Shown piece by piece: positions 45,068 to 54,862 of a DNA stretch of 64,000 nucleotides (its first letter is position 1; every line of letters begins with the position of its first letter). The position numbers and the translations under genes are program-made. Location of the stretch: positions 1 through 64,000 of the forward strand of contig JACKID010000001.1 of assembly GCA_020638675.1 (NCBI GenBank), in the 5' to 3' direction. The notes beneath the pieces are model-generated. The model was not told the origin of the DNA. It saw nothing but the letters and a program-made list of their open reading frames with translations, and did not search any database. Source of the DNA: Planctomycetota bacterium. GTDB lineage: Bacteria > Planctomycetota > UBA8742 > UBA2392.

Positions 45068-46336
45068 CTAGTCTTCCTTCTTTTCTTCGCTGCCTGCGTC
45101 GTCTGTCTTGTTCTCGCCGTCCGTGCTTTCCGCCTTTGGCTCATCAGCGGGTTTGTCAGTTTCCTGCGGCGCTGCTTCTTCTGCCTTCGTCTCTTCCGAC
45201 GGCGCCGCGTCGGGCTTGGGCTCTTCCGCCTTCGGCTCCTCAGGCGCGGCCGCTTCGGCGGGCTTCGCCTCTTCGGCCGGCGTCGCTTCCGCCTTGTGCT
45301 CGTGCGAGTCGTCGTGGTGGTGCTCTTCTTCCTTATAGGGACCGTCGATGTACTCGTGGCCTTCCTTGGCGAACAGCACGTTCAGCACGGACGGCTCAAG
45401 AATCAGGATGCCGAGTGCGGCCGCGAGGAGTGCGAAGATCGGCAGGTAGTTCGAGTCGCGCTCGGTGCCGACTTCGCGCGCCTGCTGCTCGAAGAAAGTA
45501 TTGACCGCCTTCAGCTCGCCCTCGGTGAGGGGGCGGCGCGGCGAGACGCCCTCTTCGTCCTTGTAGAAATAGTGGGCGGAGGGCGCGTCGGGGCCGGACA
45601 GGATCTGCCACAGCCCGTCGGTGTAGTTGTTCTTCTCGTCGCTGCCGAGGCGGCGGGCGATCACGTAGGTGTCCGCGATGTCCGGGCCGACACTCGCGCC
45701 GCGCAGCGCGTGTTCGGCACCCGCCGTGTGACAGCCCGTGCAGGACGGCCCGCCGTAGGTGAAGCTGGTGCCCCCGGAGACAAGGCTTTTGCCGAGGCGC
45801 ACCTGCGCCCAGTACTCTTCCTCGACGAACTGGGTTTCACGGAAGCGGAAGATGTAGTCGATGACGTTCAGCAGGTCGCGGCGGCTGGCAGTCGGCGGCA
45901 GGTTGCCGCGCGTGGACATCTGCACGCCGGCGCCGCCGACAGATTCCTGCACGCTCTTGAAGTAGGGATCCGGATCGTAGTCGCCGCCGGCGACGGTGCG
46001 CTCAACAAAGTCCGCGATGACCTTATAGGTGTCCTCGCCCGGGTGGCTGTCGGCGACGCGCTTGTGCAGCCCCGCCAGACCCGGGCCGACCATCGTGACA
46101 TCGCTGAGCTTGTGGCAGACGCCGCAAGTCGACTCGAAAAGCTTCTTGCCAGGGTGCTCCGAGTTGCCGTCCCAACCTGGAGGAGCGTTGTCGCCGGCGT
46201 TCTTGACGCCGTCGGGCAGCTCGCCGTCGGGAATCTTGTCGACGGCCTGCGCAAGCACGACGGAATAGCCGAAGGCGCCAAGGGCGATTGCGGCGAAACC
46301 GAGGACTGCCAACCAACGCAGCGAGCGCGCTCGCAT
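45068..46336 (-). CDS. Diheme membrane cytochrome c with long acidic tail
   Basis: The product has 422 residues from the ATG with GGAGAG 5 bases before it (an upstream in-frame GTG at 46348 is less likely). A signal or anchor lies at about residues 9-30. Heme 1 is CGVCH (Cys71-His75) and heme 2 is CTGCH near residue 205. A transmembrane helix lies near residue 300 (YLPIFALLAAALGILIL), then a His cluster (EEEHHHDDSHEH) and about 90 residues rich in Ala, Glu, Pro and Lys. It is the first gene of the ACIII operon and probably an electron acceptor or exit cytochrome. The His cluster could bind metal. Confidence 0.88.
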   Translation of the reverse strand: MRARSLRWLAVLGFAAIALGAFGYSVVLAQAVDKIPDGELPDGVKNAGDNAPPGWDGNSEHPGKKLFESTCGVCHKLSDVTMVGPGLAGLHKRVADSHPGEDTYKVIADFVERTVAGGDYDPDPYFKSVQESVGGAGVQMSTRGNLPPTASRRDLLNVIDYIFRFRETQFVEEEYWAQVRLGKSLVSGGTSFTYGGPSCTGCHTAGAEHALRGASVGPDIADTYVIARRLGSDEKNNYTDGLWQILSGPDAPSAHYFYKDEEGVSPRRPLTEGELKAVNTFFEQQAREVGTERDSNYLPIFALLAAALGILILEPSVLNVLFAKEGHEYIDGPYKEEEHHHDDSHEHKAEATPAEEAKPAEAAAPEEPKAEEPKPDAAPSEETKAEEAAPQETDKPADEPKAESTDGENKTDDAGSEEKKED

Positions 46337-46677
46337 TTCTCTCCTCACACCGCGGGGCCGTTCAGAACAGGCTTCGGCGAGGCACCATGCGCCTCGCGTA
46401 AGTAACTTCCGCCTTGTTCCGGTTTCAAACTCCGCCTGATTTGCGCGCGTTTCACACCGTTTTCACGCGCGCAAACTGCTCCCGCGGAGCCCGGTGTATA
46501 CATAGGTGGAATTGGCGAATAAACCCCCTAGATTTAACTTGGCGGCGAAATTGAACGCCCGTCGTGACCAGCCCGGAACAGGCTTCATGTAGGGGCTGGC
46601 GGCATGTGACACTCGGCGCAGTCGGAAGTCGATCACGGACCGATTCAGTCCGGATTTTCGGCGGGATGCCGGCGGGG
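46337..46677. other. Promoter region of ACIII operon; gap after lepA
   Basis: About 340 bases lie between the cytochrome start and the lepA stop, with no convincing gene. The stretch holds the perfect inverted repeat described at 46440-46475 and an AT-richer segment (46500-46545, containing TTGGCGAATAA and TAGATTTAACTTGG), the likely promoter zone for the operon transcribed leftward. Confidence 0.6.
46440..46475. promoter_or_regulatory. 11-bp perfect inverted repeat, candidate operator of ACIII operon
   Basis: TTTGCGCGCGT (46440-46450) and ACGCGCGCAAA (46465-46475) are perfect inverted arms with a 14-base spacer that itself contains two TTTCAC-like half-sites. The repeat lies about 104 bases upstream of the cytochrome start. 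The position suggests a binding site for a dimeric regulator or a 5'-UTR structure. Confidence 0.45.
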
Positions 46678-48489
<1,812 letters not shown>

Positions 48490-48580
48490 GGCACCCCGTT
48501 GTTCAAGCGTCGAGCGTCCTAGATACCAACGGTGTGCGCACGTTCCAGTAGCCGCTGCCCGGATTCAGCGCCCAGAATTC

Positions 48581-50947
48581 TCAGGGCACCGCGTAGCCGT
48601 CCGTCCGCAGCTTGGTGTTCAGGTCGTCCAGGGCCGTCAGGAAGGCATCCTTTTCGAGCCCCTTCAGCACCACATTCTCATACTTGTTCGGGTGCGCGGC
48701 CTTCAGGCTCAGCAGCAGGACCTCCGATACCGTGTCGCGCGACGCACCCGGCGCCGGCGCCTTGCGCAGCTGCTCCACGGCCGTGGGCACGAACTGGTCG
48801 CGCAGCGGCCCAGACGCCAGCCCGGTCAGGTCTTTCTTCGCGTCGTCGTCGAGCGGACCGGCGAGCGCCTTGGCCAGCTTGTCCGACAGCGCCCCCCGCA
48901 CCGCCGAGTTGAGCCCCACGCGGAAGGACTTGTAGTCGTTGCTCTCGCGCTCGGTCTGGTTGAGGATCTGGTCGAGGCGCGCGACAAGCAGCGCCAGCTT
49001 GATCGGCTTGCGGTCGACCAGCGGCTGCATCGCGGCCGTCATGACCTGCACGCGGTCGAGCTTGAGCACCATCAGGTAGCCCAGCGCGTCGTTGCCTCCG
49101 TACTCCGCTTCCAGCAGCTCTTTCACCAGCGCGACGTGGGTGTCGACGCGATCCGGCTCTTTGTCCAGCAGGACGGAGAGCAGGGCCCGCAAAGCCTCGC
49201 GCAGTGTCTTGCGCGAATCCGGGCTGGTGGGCTGGGCGGCTTCGGTGCTGTTGGCGCGGTCGATGAGGCGCTGGCGGAGCGCCGGCACCGGTTCCGGCGC
49301 GACACCCATCGCCTCGTACAGCCCGAGCATGTTGATCAGCATCTGCTCATCGCCGTTTCCGACGAGCTTGGTGTACTGGGCGGTGAGCCGGTCGCTTACG
49401 GGCGGGTTGGTCAGTTTGTCCAGCACGGCCTGGTGCGTGCTGGGAACATCCAGCGCCTGGCGCAGCGCGATCATGGCGCGCGAAGAAGCGCCGCTTTCCG
49501 CCGGCTGGAATGAGATGAACGCGAAGTCGAGCAACGCGTCCACGCACGACGCTATGCCCACCACGCGCTGGCGCGCAATGAAGCCGAGCGTGTCACAGAC
49601 GTTGCCCGCGAGGTCGATGTAGCGTTTGCGCGCGGGCGCCTCAAGCTCGGTGCCGAGCTTGGCGGTGATTACGTTCAGCAGGCGGCTGAGCTCGCCCAGG
49701 ATCGCGGCCTTCTGCTCTGATTCGTCGCGCACCTGTACCACGCTGCGCACCTGCGCAATCAGCGTGTCCAGCACGGCGCCGCTGCGGGTTTCGACCACGT
49801 CGACTTCGGACTTGAGCATCTCGGCCAGGCGCGCCGCGGCAACCGGCGCGTTGAGGCCCTTGACCAGCTCAAGCTTCAGGTCGGCACTGATGCCGTTGGC
49901 CTCGAGCGCGGCGTCGATGTACGGGAACGCGACCTGGGGCTTGCCGCACTCCGCGAGCGCCGTGGCGCAGCCCTTGCGAACTTCCTCTGCCTCGTCGCGG
50001 TTATTCAGCGTGCTGCCGAGCGCGTCGATGATCGGGCGGGCGGCTTCGTCCTTTTGTGTCGGCAGCAACTCCCGCAGCAGCTTCACGGCTTCAAGGCGCA
50101 CGGGTAGGTATTCGGATTGCTGCAGGCGAATGATCAGCGCGTTTGCGTCGGCCCGCTCGTCCTTGCGCATGCGCTCAAGCAGTACTTCCAGCAACTCCGC
50201 CTCCGCGCGTGCCTTGTCCAGCTCGGCTTTGCGGCGCGCGTCGGATTCGCGGTCAGCGATCTCCGCGAGAAGCTGCAGCTCGGTCTTCTTGCCGAGCCAT
50301 TCTTTCCAACGATCAGCGGTCTCGAAGTCAAGCAAGGCGATGCGCTTGAGACTCTTGATTGCGACGCCGGTCAGGTCCGGCTCATTGCGCCCGAACGATC
50401 GCACTAGCGCGGGGATTACCTTCACCACGCCCGCAGCGCCGCCCACGCGCTCGCCGCAGATGTTTGCGGCGGCGAGTCGCTCGGAGGCGGTTTCGCTTTC
50501 GAGCATTTCGCGCACGGTCTCGACCGCTTCGCCGTTGTACGCGAGCACGGCCGCGATGGCGACCTTGGCCGATTCGCCCGGGTCGTTCGCGTCGAGAATC
50601 AGCGTATTGAGGAAGCACTTCTTGCGCGCACTCGGCGTGTCGCGCAGGTATTCGAGCAGGTCTTTGTACGTGGCTTCGGGCTTCTTGTTCTGGAGCACGC
50701 TGATCAGCGGCTCCGGGTCGCGCTTGAGCTCAATGGCCTTCTTGAGCAGCGCTTCAAAAACGACGACGCGCGCGGCCTTGTCGGCTGCGGTTTCGAGCTG
50801 CTTGCTTTCCTCGGCGAACGGCGAATCGGCCTGCAGTTCAGTGCCGGCCGGAATCGGCTGTTCGTTGGTTCCCTGCGCACGGCAAGGGCCGCACGCTATG
50901 CACAGGCCAAGGATCACAAGCACCATCACGGGTGCCGGTCCTCGCAT
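48581..50947 (-). CDS. Secreted HEAT-repeat-like helical protein
   Basis: The product has 788 residues. The signal peptide is MRGPAPVMVLVILGLCIACGPCRAQ. The rest is almost entirely alpha-helical with repeated Ala/Leu/Arg patterns such as SERLAAANICGERVGGAAGVVKVIPALVR and RLEAVKLLRELL, consistent with HEAT/armadillo repeats. Many planctomycetes carry long secreted proteins of this kind; none has a known role. It is a possible scaffold in the periplasm. It is divergent from folK, so the 116-base gap should hold the promoters of both. Confidence 0.82.
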   Translation of the reverse strand: MRGPAPVMVLVILGLCIACGPCRAQGTNEQPIPAGTELQADSPFAEESKQLETAADKAARVVVFEALLKKAIELKRDPEPLISVLQNKKPEATYKDLLEYLRDTPSARKKCFLNTLILDANDPGESAKVAIAAVLAYNGEAVETVREMLESETASERLAAANICGERVGGAAGVVKVIPALVRSFGRNEPDLTGVAIKSLKRIALLDFETADRWKEWLGKKTELQLLAEIADRESDARRKAELDKARAEAELLEVLLERMRKDERADANALIIRLQQSEYLPVRLEAVKLLRELLPTQKDEAARPIIDALGSTLNNRDEAEEVRKGCATALAECGKPQVAFPYIDAALEANGISADLKLELVKGLNAPVAAARLAEMLKSEVDVVETRSGAVLDTLIAQVRSVVQVRDESEQKAAILGELSRLLNVITAKLGTELEAPARKRYIDLAGNVCDTLGFIARQRVVGIASCVDALLDFAFISFQPAESGASSRAMIALRQALDVPSTHQAVLDKLTNPPVSDRLTAQYTKLVGNGDEQMLINMLGLYEAMGVAPEPVPALRQRLIDRANSTEAAQPTSPDSRKTLREALRALLSVLLDKEPDRVDTHVALVKELLEAEYGGNDALGYLMVLKLDRVQVMTAAMQPLVDRKPIKLALLVARLDQILNQTERESNDYKSFRVGLNSAVRGALSDKLAKALAGPLDDDAKKDLTGLASGPLRDQFVPTAVEQLRKAPAPGASRDTVSEVLLLSLKAAHPNKYENVVLKGLEKDAFLTALDDLNTKLRTDGYAVP

Positions 50948-51063
50948 TGTTCTAAACCTTGGTTATCTATGGTGATGCGCCCGCCAACGCGCAGCCACCC
51001 CAACGGCCCTTCCATTAAACGTCATGTGCCATCAGGATGCGAAGAAATTCACGGAACGCACTG

Positions 51064-51540
51064 ATGAAGAGAGTGCAGGCATACATCGGGCTTGGGTCGA
51101 ATTTGGGCAATCGCGAAGCGAACCTTCGCGAGGCGCTGACACGCCTGGCCGCGTTGCCTGAAACCCGGCTTGTACGTGAGTCGAGCTTCCTTGAGACCGC
51201 GGCGGTGGATTCACCGGCCGGCGCGGGGCCATTCATCAACGGCGTCGCGCTGGTTGAGACTGCGCTGTCGCCCAGGGAGTTGCTTGAGGCGCTGCTTGCG
51301 ATCGAGCGCGAGCTTGGGCGGGAACGTCGCGGACAGCCACGCAACGCGCCGCGTACGCTTGACCTGGATCTGCTGCTGTATGGTGAGCAGGTGATCGACG
51401 AGCCCGACTTGGAGGTTCCCCACCCGCGCATGGCCGAGCGCGAGTTTGTGCTGTGGCCGCTGCTGCAGATCGCCAGCAAGCTCAAGGACCCGCGCACTGG
51501 CGAGCCGTTCGCCGATGCCTACCAGAAGTTGAAGCACTAG
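51064..51540 (+). CDS. folK: 2-amino-4-hydroxy-6-hydroxymethyldihydropteridine pyrophosphokinase
   Basis: The product has 158 residues from the ATG giving MKRVQAYIGLGSNLGNR. HPPK signatures are YIGLGSNLG, SSFLETAAV, FINGVALVET and PRTLDLDLLLYGEQVI (metal-binding aspartates). It transfers pyrophosphate from ATP to the pterin in folate synthesis. An upstream in-frame ATG at 51037 is possible but adds nine residues not seen in the family. panC starts 34 bases after its stop, so the two form a likely vitamin-synthesis operon. Confidence 0.95.
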   Translation: MKRVQAYIGLGSNLGNREANLREALTRLAALPETRLVRESSFLETAAVDSPAGAGPFINGVALVETALSPRELLEALLAIERELGRERRGQPRNAPRTLDLDLLLYGEQVIDEPDLEVPHPRMAEREFVLWPLLQIASKLKDPRTGEPFADAYQKLKH

Positions 51541-51574
51541 TGCCGCAACGGCGGATTGCTTAGCGTACCCGGAC

Positions 51575-52411
51575 ATGAAGACGCTCAGGACAATCGAAGA
51601 AGTGCGCGCATGGCGCAGCGGCGAGAACGAGGTCGGCTTCGTGCCGACCATGGGCGCGCTGCACGAGGGCCACGCGTCGCTGATCCGGCGCAGCGCATCC
51701 GAGAACGCGGCCACACTCGTCAGCGTGTTTGTGAACCCCACCCAGTTTGGGCCGAACGAAGACCTCGCGAAGTACCCGCGCACACTCGACGCCGATCTTG
51801 CGCTGTGTGAGGCCGCCGGTGCGACGGGCGTATTCACGCCGGACAAGGAGATGATCTACCCGCCCGGCTTCCGCAGCTGGGTGATCGTGGACGAGCTTGG
51901 CGATCGCCTGTGCGGCGCGTCTCGCCCGGGGCACTTCAAGGGCGTCACGACGGTGGTGGCGAAGCTGTTCAACATCACGAATCCGACGCGGGCTTACTTC
52001 GGGCAGAAGGACGCGCAGCAGGCGCTGATCCTGCGGCGCATGGTGATAGACCTGAACATTCCACTTGAGCTGGTGGTCTGTCCGATCGTGCGCGAGCCGG
52101 ACGGGCTGGCCATGTCCAGCCGCAACCGCTACCTGAACCCCGAGGAACGCAAGCGCGCCGCCTGCCTGCGCAAGGCGTTGGCCGAGGTCGAGAAGCTTCA
52201 CAAGGCGGGAACCAGGAAGACGTCGATTCTGCGGCCCGCGCTGGTGACGATCCTGGATGACCACGTCGACAAGCTCGACTACGCCGAGATCGTCGACGCC
52301 GACACCCTGGAGCCACTGGACGAAGTCGACCGCCCCACACTGGTGGCCGTCGCCGCGTTCGTCGGCAGCACCCGCCTGATCGACAACGTGATACTAGGGC
52401 TTCGGGCTTAG
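51575..52411 (+). CDS. panC: Pantothenate synthetase
   Basis: The product has 278 residues. It has the PanC pattern: PTMGALHEGHASLIRRS (HIGH-like nucleotide motif), VFVNPTQFGPNEDLAKYPR, GHFKGVTTVVAKLF, FGQKDAQQ and LAMSSRNRYLN. It condenses pantoate and beta-alanine with ATP in the cytoplasm to give pantothenate for coenzyme A. Length and motif order match. The last codons overlap the start of an intergenic inverted repeat (GGGCTT units). Confidence 0.97.
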   Translation: MKTLRTIEEVRAWRSGENEVGFVPTMGALHEGHASLIRRSASENAATLVSVFVNPTQFGPNEDLAKYPRTLDADLALCEAAGATGVFTPDKEMIYPPGFRSWVIVDELGDRLCGASRPGHFKGVTTVVAKLFNITNPTRAYFGQKDAQQALILRRMVIDLNIPLELVVCPIVREPDGLAMSSRNRYLNPEERKRAACLRKALAEVEKLHKAGTRKTSILRPALVTILDDHVDKLDYAEIVDADTLEPLDEVDRPTLVAVAAFVGSTRLIDNVILGLRA

Positions 52412-52466
52412 GGACTGGGCTTGGGGAACTGCCTTCTCCAAGCCCTAAGCCCCATCCCCTAGTCCC
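52397..52466. repeat. Inverted repeat with GGGCTT/AAGCCC units at panC end
   Basis: A 12-bp hairpin, GGGCTTGGGGAA against TTCTCCAAGCCC (52417-52445), lies inside a larger arrangement of GGGCTTAGGG and CCCTAAGCCCC units. The first units are the last codons of panC. No T-run follows. It is a likely member of a dispersed repeat family or a weak terminator. Confidence 0.65.
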
Positions 52467-52567
52467 AGCGCTGGCGCGAGGCGCCCGGGCCTACGTCCGG
52501 ATAATTTCTTCAAGTGCCGCGCGCCCGCCTGCCGATCTATCGATGCACCACATTCCGAAAGGCGGCC

Positions 52568-53557
52568 ATGGGCGATCTGGTTACTGAAGAAGTGCTTGAG
52601 CGTGAGGCGCTGCCGTCGGACGGCGGCGACAACCTGCTGCGCCCGCAGCGCATGGCCGACTTCGTGGGCCAGCGCAAGGTGGTCGACAACCTCTCCTTGT
52701 TCATCCAGGCCGCGAAGTCGCGCGGTGAAACGATGGACCACGTGCTGTTTTCCGGCATGCCCGGGCTGGGCAAGACCACGCTGGCGCACCTGATCGCAGA
52801 CGAGCTTGGCGTGAACATGCACGCGGCTTCCGGCCCGATGCTGGAAAAGCCCGGCGACCTGGTGGGCATACTGACGCGGCTTGAGCCCGGGGCGGTGCTG
52901 TTCATCGACGAGATTCACCGCCTGCCCCGCTCGGCCGAGGAGTTCCTCTACAGCGCGATGGAAGACTTTTACCTCGATGTGGTGCTTGAGCCCGGCATCC
53001 AGTCCCGCAGCGTGCGCCTCAGCCTGCAGAAATTCACCCTGGTCGGCGCCACCACGCGCGAGGGCCTGCTGACTGCGCCATTCCGCGCGCGCTTCGGCGT
53101 GCTGGAGCGGCTGGACCCTTACCCCGAGTGCGAACTCGCCGAAATCGTGCTGCGCTCGGCCGTGCGGCTTGGCGTCGGCATTGACGAAGTCGCATGCAAT
53201 CTTGTGGCCGCCCGTTCTCGCGGCACCCCGCGTATCGCGAATCGCATCCTGCGCCGTTTGCGCGACGTCGCCGAGGTCAAGGGCCGCGGGCGCATCTCCG
53301 TCGCGGTCGCAGAGGAAGGGCTGCGCATGCTGGGCATCGACGCGTACGGATTGACCGAGATGGACCGGCGCATCCTGCGCTGCATTGCCGAGCATGATGG
53401 AGCGGCCGGGCTGAAGACAGTCGCCGTCGCCGTCGGCGAAGAAGAAGACACGATCGAGGACACCTACGAGCCCCACCTGATCCGGCAGGGGCTGCTGCGC
53501 AAGACGCCGCGGGGGCGGGTGATTACGGACCGGGGCAGGGAAGCAGCGGCGGCTTGA
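52568..53557 (+). CDS. ruvB: Holliday junction branch-migration ATPase RuvB
   Basis: The product has 329 residues from ATG 52568 (MGDLVTEEVLEREAL). Walker A is GMPGLGKTT and Walker B is FIDEIHRL; sensor and arginine-finger region GATTREGLLTAPFRARFG is present, with the C-terminal winged helix that reads TDRGREAAA at the end. It is a hexameric ring motor working with RuvA and RuvC; those genes are not adjacent. The upstream ATG at 52514 would add residues without family support. Confidence 0.96.
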   Translation: MGDLVTEEVLEREALPSDGGDNLLRPQRMADFVGQRKVVDNLSLFIQAAKSRGETMDHVLFSGMPGLGKTTLAHLIADELGVNMHAASGPMLEKPGDLVGILTRLEPGAVLFIDEIHRLPRSAEEFLYSAMEDFYLDVVLEPGIQSRSVRLSLQKFTLVGATTREGLLTAPFRARFGVLERLDPYPECELAEIVLRSAVRLGVGIDEVACNLVAARSRGTPRIANRILRRLRDVAEVKGRGRISVAVAEEGLRMLGIDAYGLTEMDRRILRCIAEHDGAAGLKTVAVAVGEEEDTIEDTYEPHLIRQGLLRKTPRGRVITDRGREAAAA

Positions 53558-53571
53558 CCTCGTACCGCAAA

Positions 53572-53635
53572 AACAGACAGGACGGTCAGGATGTTCAGGA
53601 CGCTGCTTCTTCCTGATCGTCCTGACTATCCTGTC
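53572..53635. repeat. Intergenic inverted repeat (element B)
   Basis: AACAGACAGGACGGTCAGGA begins the left arm (to 53601); the right arm 53611-53635 reads as its imperfect complement. The left arm nearly matches 12711-12740. It sits between the convergent ruvB and argC genes, where it could act as a terminator for both. Confidence 0.75.
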
Positions 53636-53647
53636 GAATGGCAGTTG

Positions 53648-54688
53648 CTAGACGTACCCGGCCGGGTTGAGCAGGCCGGTTGATTCTTCGATGCCGAGCA
53701 GCAGGTTCAGGTTCTGCACGGCCTGTCCTGCGCCGCCCTTCACCAAGTTGTCGATGGCGCACAACCCGACCAGCATGTCGCCCTGCGCGCGGTAGGTCAC
53801 GTGCGCCATGTTGGTGTTCTGCACAAGCCGCATCTCCGGCGTGCCTTCGACGATGTGAATGAACTTCTCGCCCTCGTAGGTGCCTTTGACGATCTCGTTC
53901 ACCGTGGCCAGCGAATGCTGCTGGTTCAGCGGGATGAAGGCCGTCGCGAAAATGCCGCGCACCCACGGTCCGGACTGCGGCACGAAGAACAGGTCGAACT
54001 CGTTTTCCTTGTGCATGTCTTCCAGGAACGGCACGCACTCGACCAGGTGCTGGTGCTCGAGCACCTTGTAGGCGCGCACGTTCTGGCCGCGCTCGGGGTG
54101 GTGTGTGGTCTGGCCGGGCTTGTTGCCTGCGCCGCTGCTGCCGGTCATCGCGCTGACGCAGACGTCGCCCACCAACTCGCCGTGCTTTGCAAACGGCGCG
54201 AGCAGAATGTTGATGCTGGTCGCGAAACAGCCCGGGTTCGCCACGTACTGCGCGCCCTTGATCTTGTCGCGGTTGAACTCGGTGAAGCCGTAGACGAACT
54301 TTGACTGGTACTCTCGCGCGGTGTGGCGGGTCTTGTAGTAGGCCTCCCACTTGTCGAGGCGTGGGCTGCGGAAGTCGCCGCTGGCGTCAACCAGCTTGAC
54401 CTTGGGGTACTTGTCGACGGCGACCTTGATGGTTTCCATCGCGCCGCCGTGCGGCAGGCACATGATGGCGGCGTCGACTTCGCTGAGTAGTTCGGGCTCG
54501 AAGGTGCGGAACTCGTCGCGCACGTAGCCGAGCAGGTTGGGGAATTCTTCCCACACCTTGCGCCCGGCGCGCGACTCGGATGTGACCCAGTCGATTTCAA
54601 TGTCCGGGTGCGTGGCCAGCAGGCGCATGACCTCCGAGCCGATGTAGCCCGTGGCGCCTGCGATGCCGACTTTGAAACTCTTGCCCAT
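53648..54688 (-). CDS. argC: N-acetyl-gamma-glutamyl-phosphate reductase
   Basis: The product has 346 residues. It has an N-terminal NADP-binding fold (KVGIAGATGYIGSEVMRLL), the catalytic cysteine in NPGCFATS (Cys154), and a later His in GQTTHHPERGQNV. It reduces N-acetylglutamyl phosphate to the semialdehyde in arginine synthesis. The length matches the common type-1 ArgC. No other arg gene is adjacent. The upstream 174 bases hold hairpins and a tandem repeat. Confidence 0.96.
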   Translation of the reverse strand: MGKSFKVGIAGATGYIGSEVMRLLATHPDIEIDWVTSESRAGRKVWEEFPNLLGYVRDEFRTFEPELLSEVDAAIMCLPHGGAMETIKVAVDKYPKVKLVDASGDFRSPRLDKWEAYYKTRHTAREYQSKFVYGFTEFNRDKIKGAQYVANPGCFATSINILLAPFAKHGELVGDVCVSAMTGSSGAGNKPGQTTHHPERGQNVRAYKVLEHQHLVECVPFLEDMHKENEFDLFFVPQSGPWVRGIFATAFIPLNQQHSLATVNEIVKGTYEGEKFIHIVEGTPEMRLVQNTNMAHVTYRAQGDMLVGLCAIDNLVKGGAGQAVQNLNLLLGIEESTGLLNPAGYV

Positions 54689-54699
54689 CTTGCTTGCTT

Positions 54700-54862
54700 T
54701 CTGTCGCCCCTCCGGGGCTCTCCTGTGGTTTCGCCTGAATCCCCGGGCTGACGCCCGGGGCTAACATCTGTCGCCCTTCGGGCTCAACTGCAACGGCGCG
54801 GAGTAAACTGTTCCAGACTCCAGACTCCAGACTCCAGACTTCAGACTTCAGTCACCGGCCAC
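54700..54862. repeat. Palindromes and 7-base tandem repeat between argC and response regulator
   Basis: Three hairpin-forming segments occur: CGCCCCTCCGGGGC near 54706, CCCCGGGC-TGAC-GCCCGGGG (54741-54760), and GCCCTTCGGGC near 54772. From 54813 the heptamer CCAGACT repeats four times, followed by TCAGACT and a partial copy (to 54853). The heptamer array ends 10 bases before the stop of the response-regulator gene. Confidence 0.75.

Noticed and set aside
54813..54853. CRISPR array
   Set aside because: Units are 7 bases with no spacers and no cas genes in the window; a simple tandem repeat.
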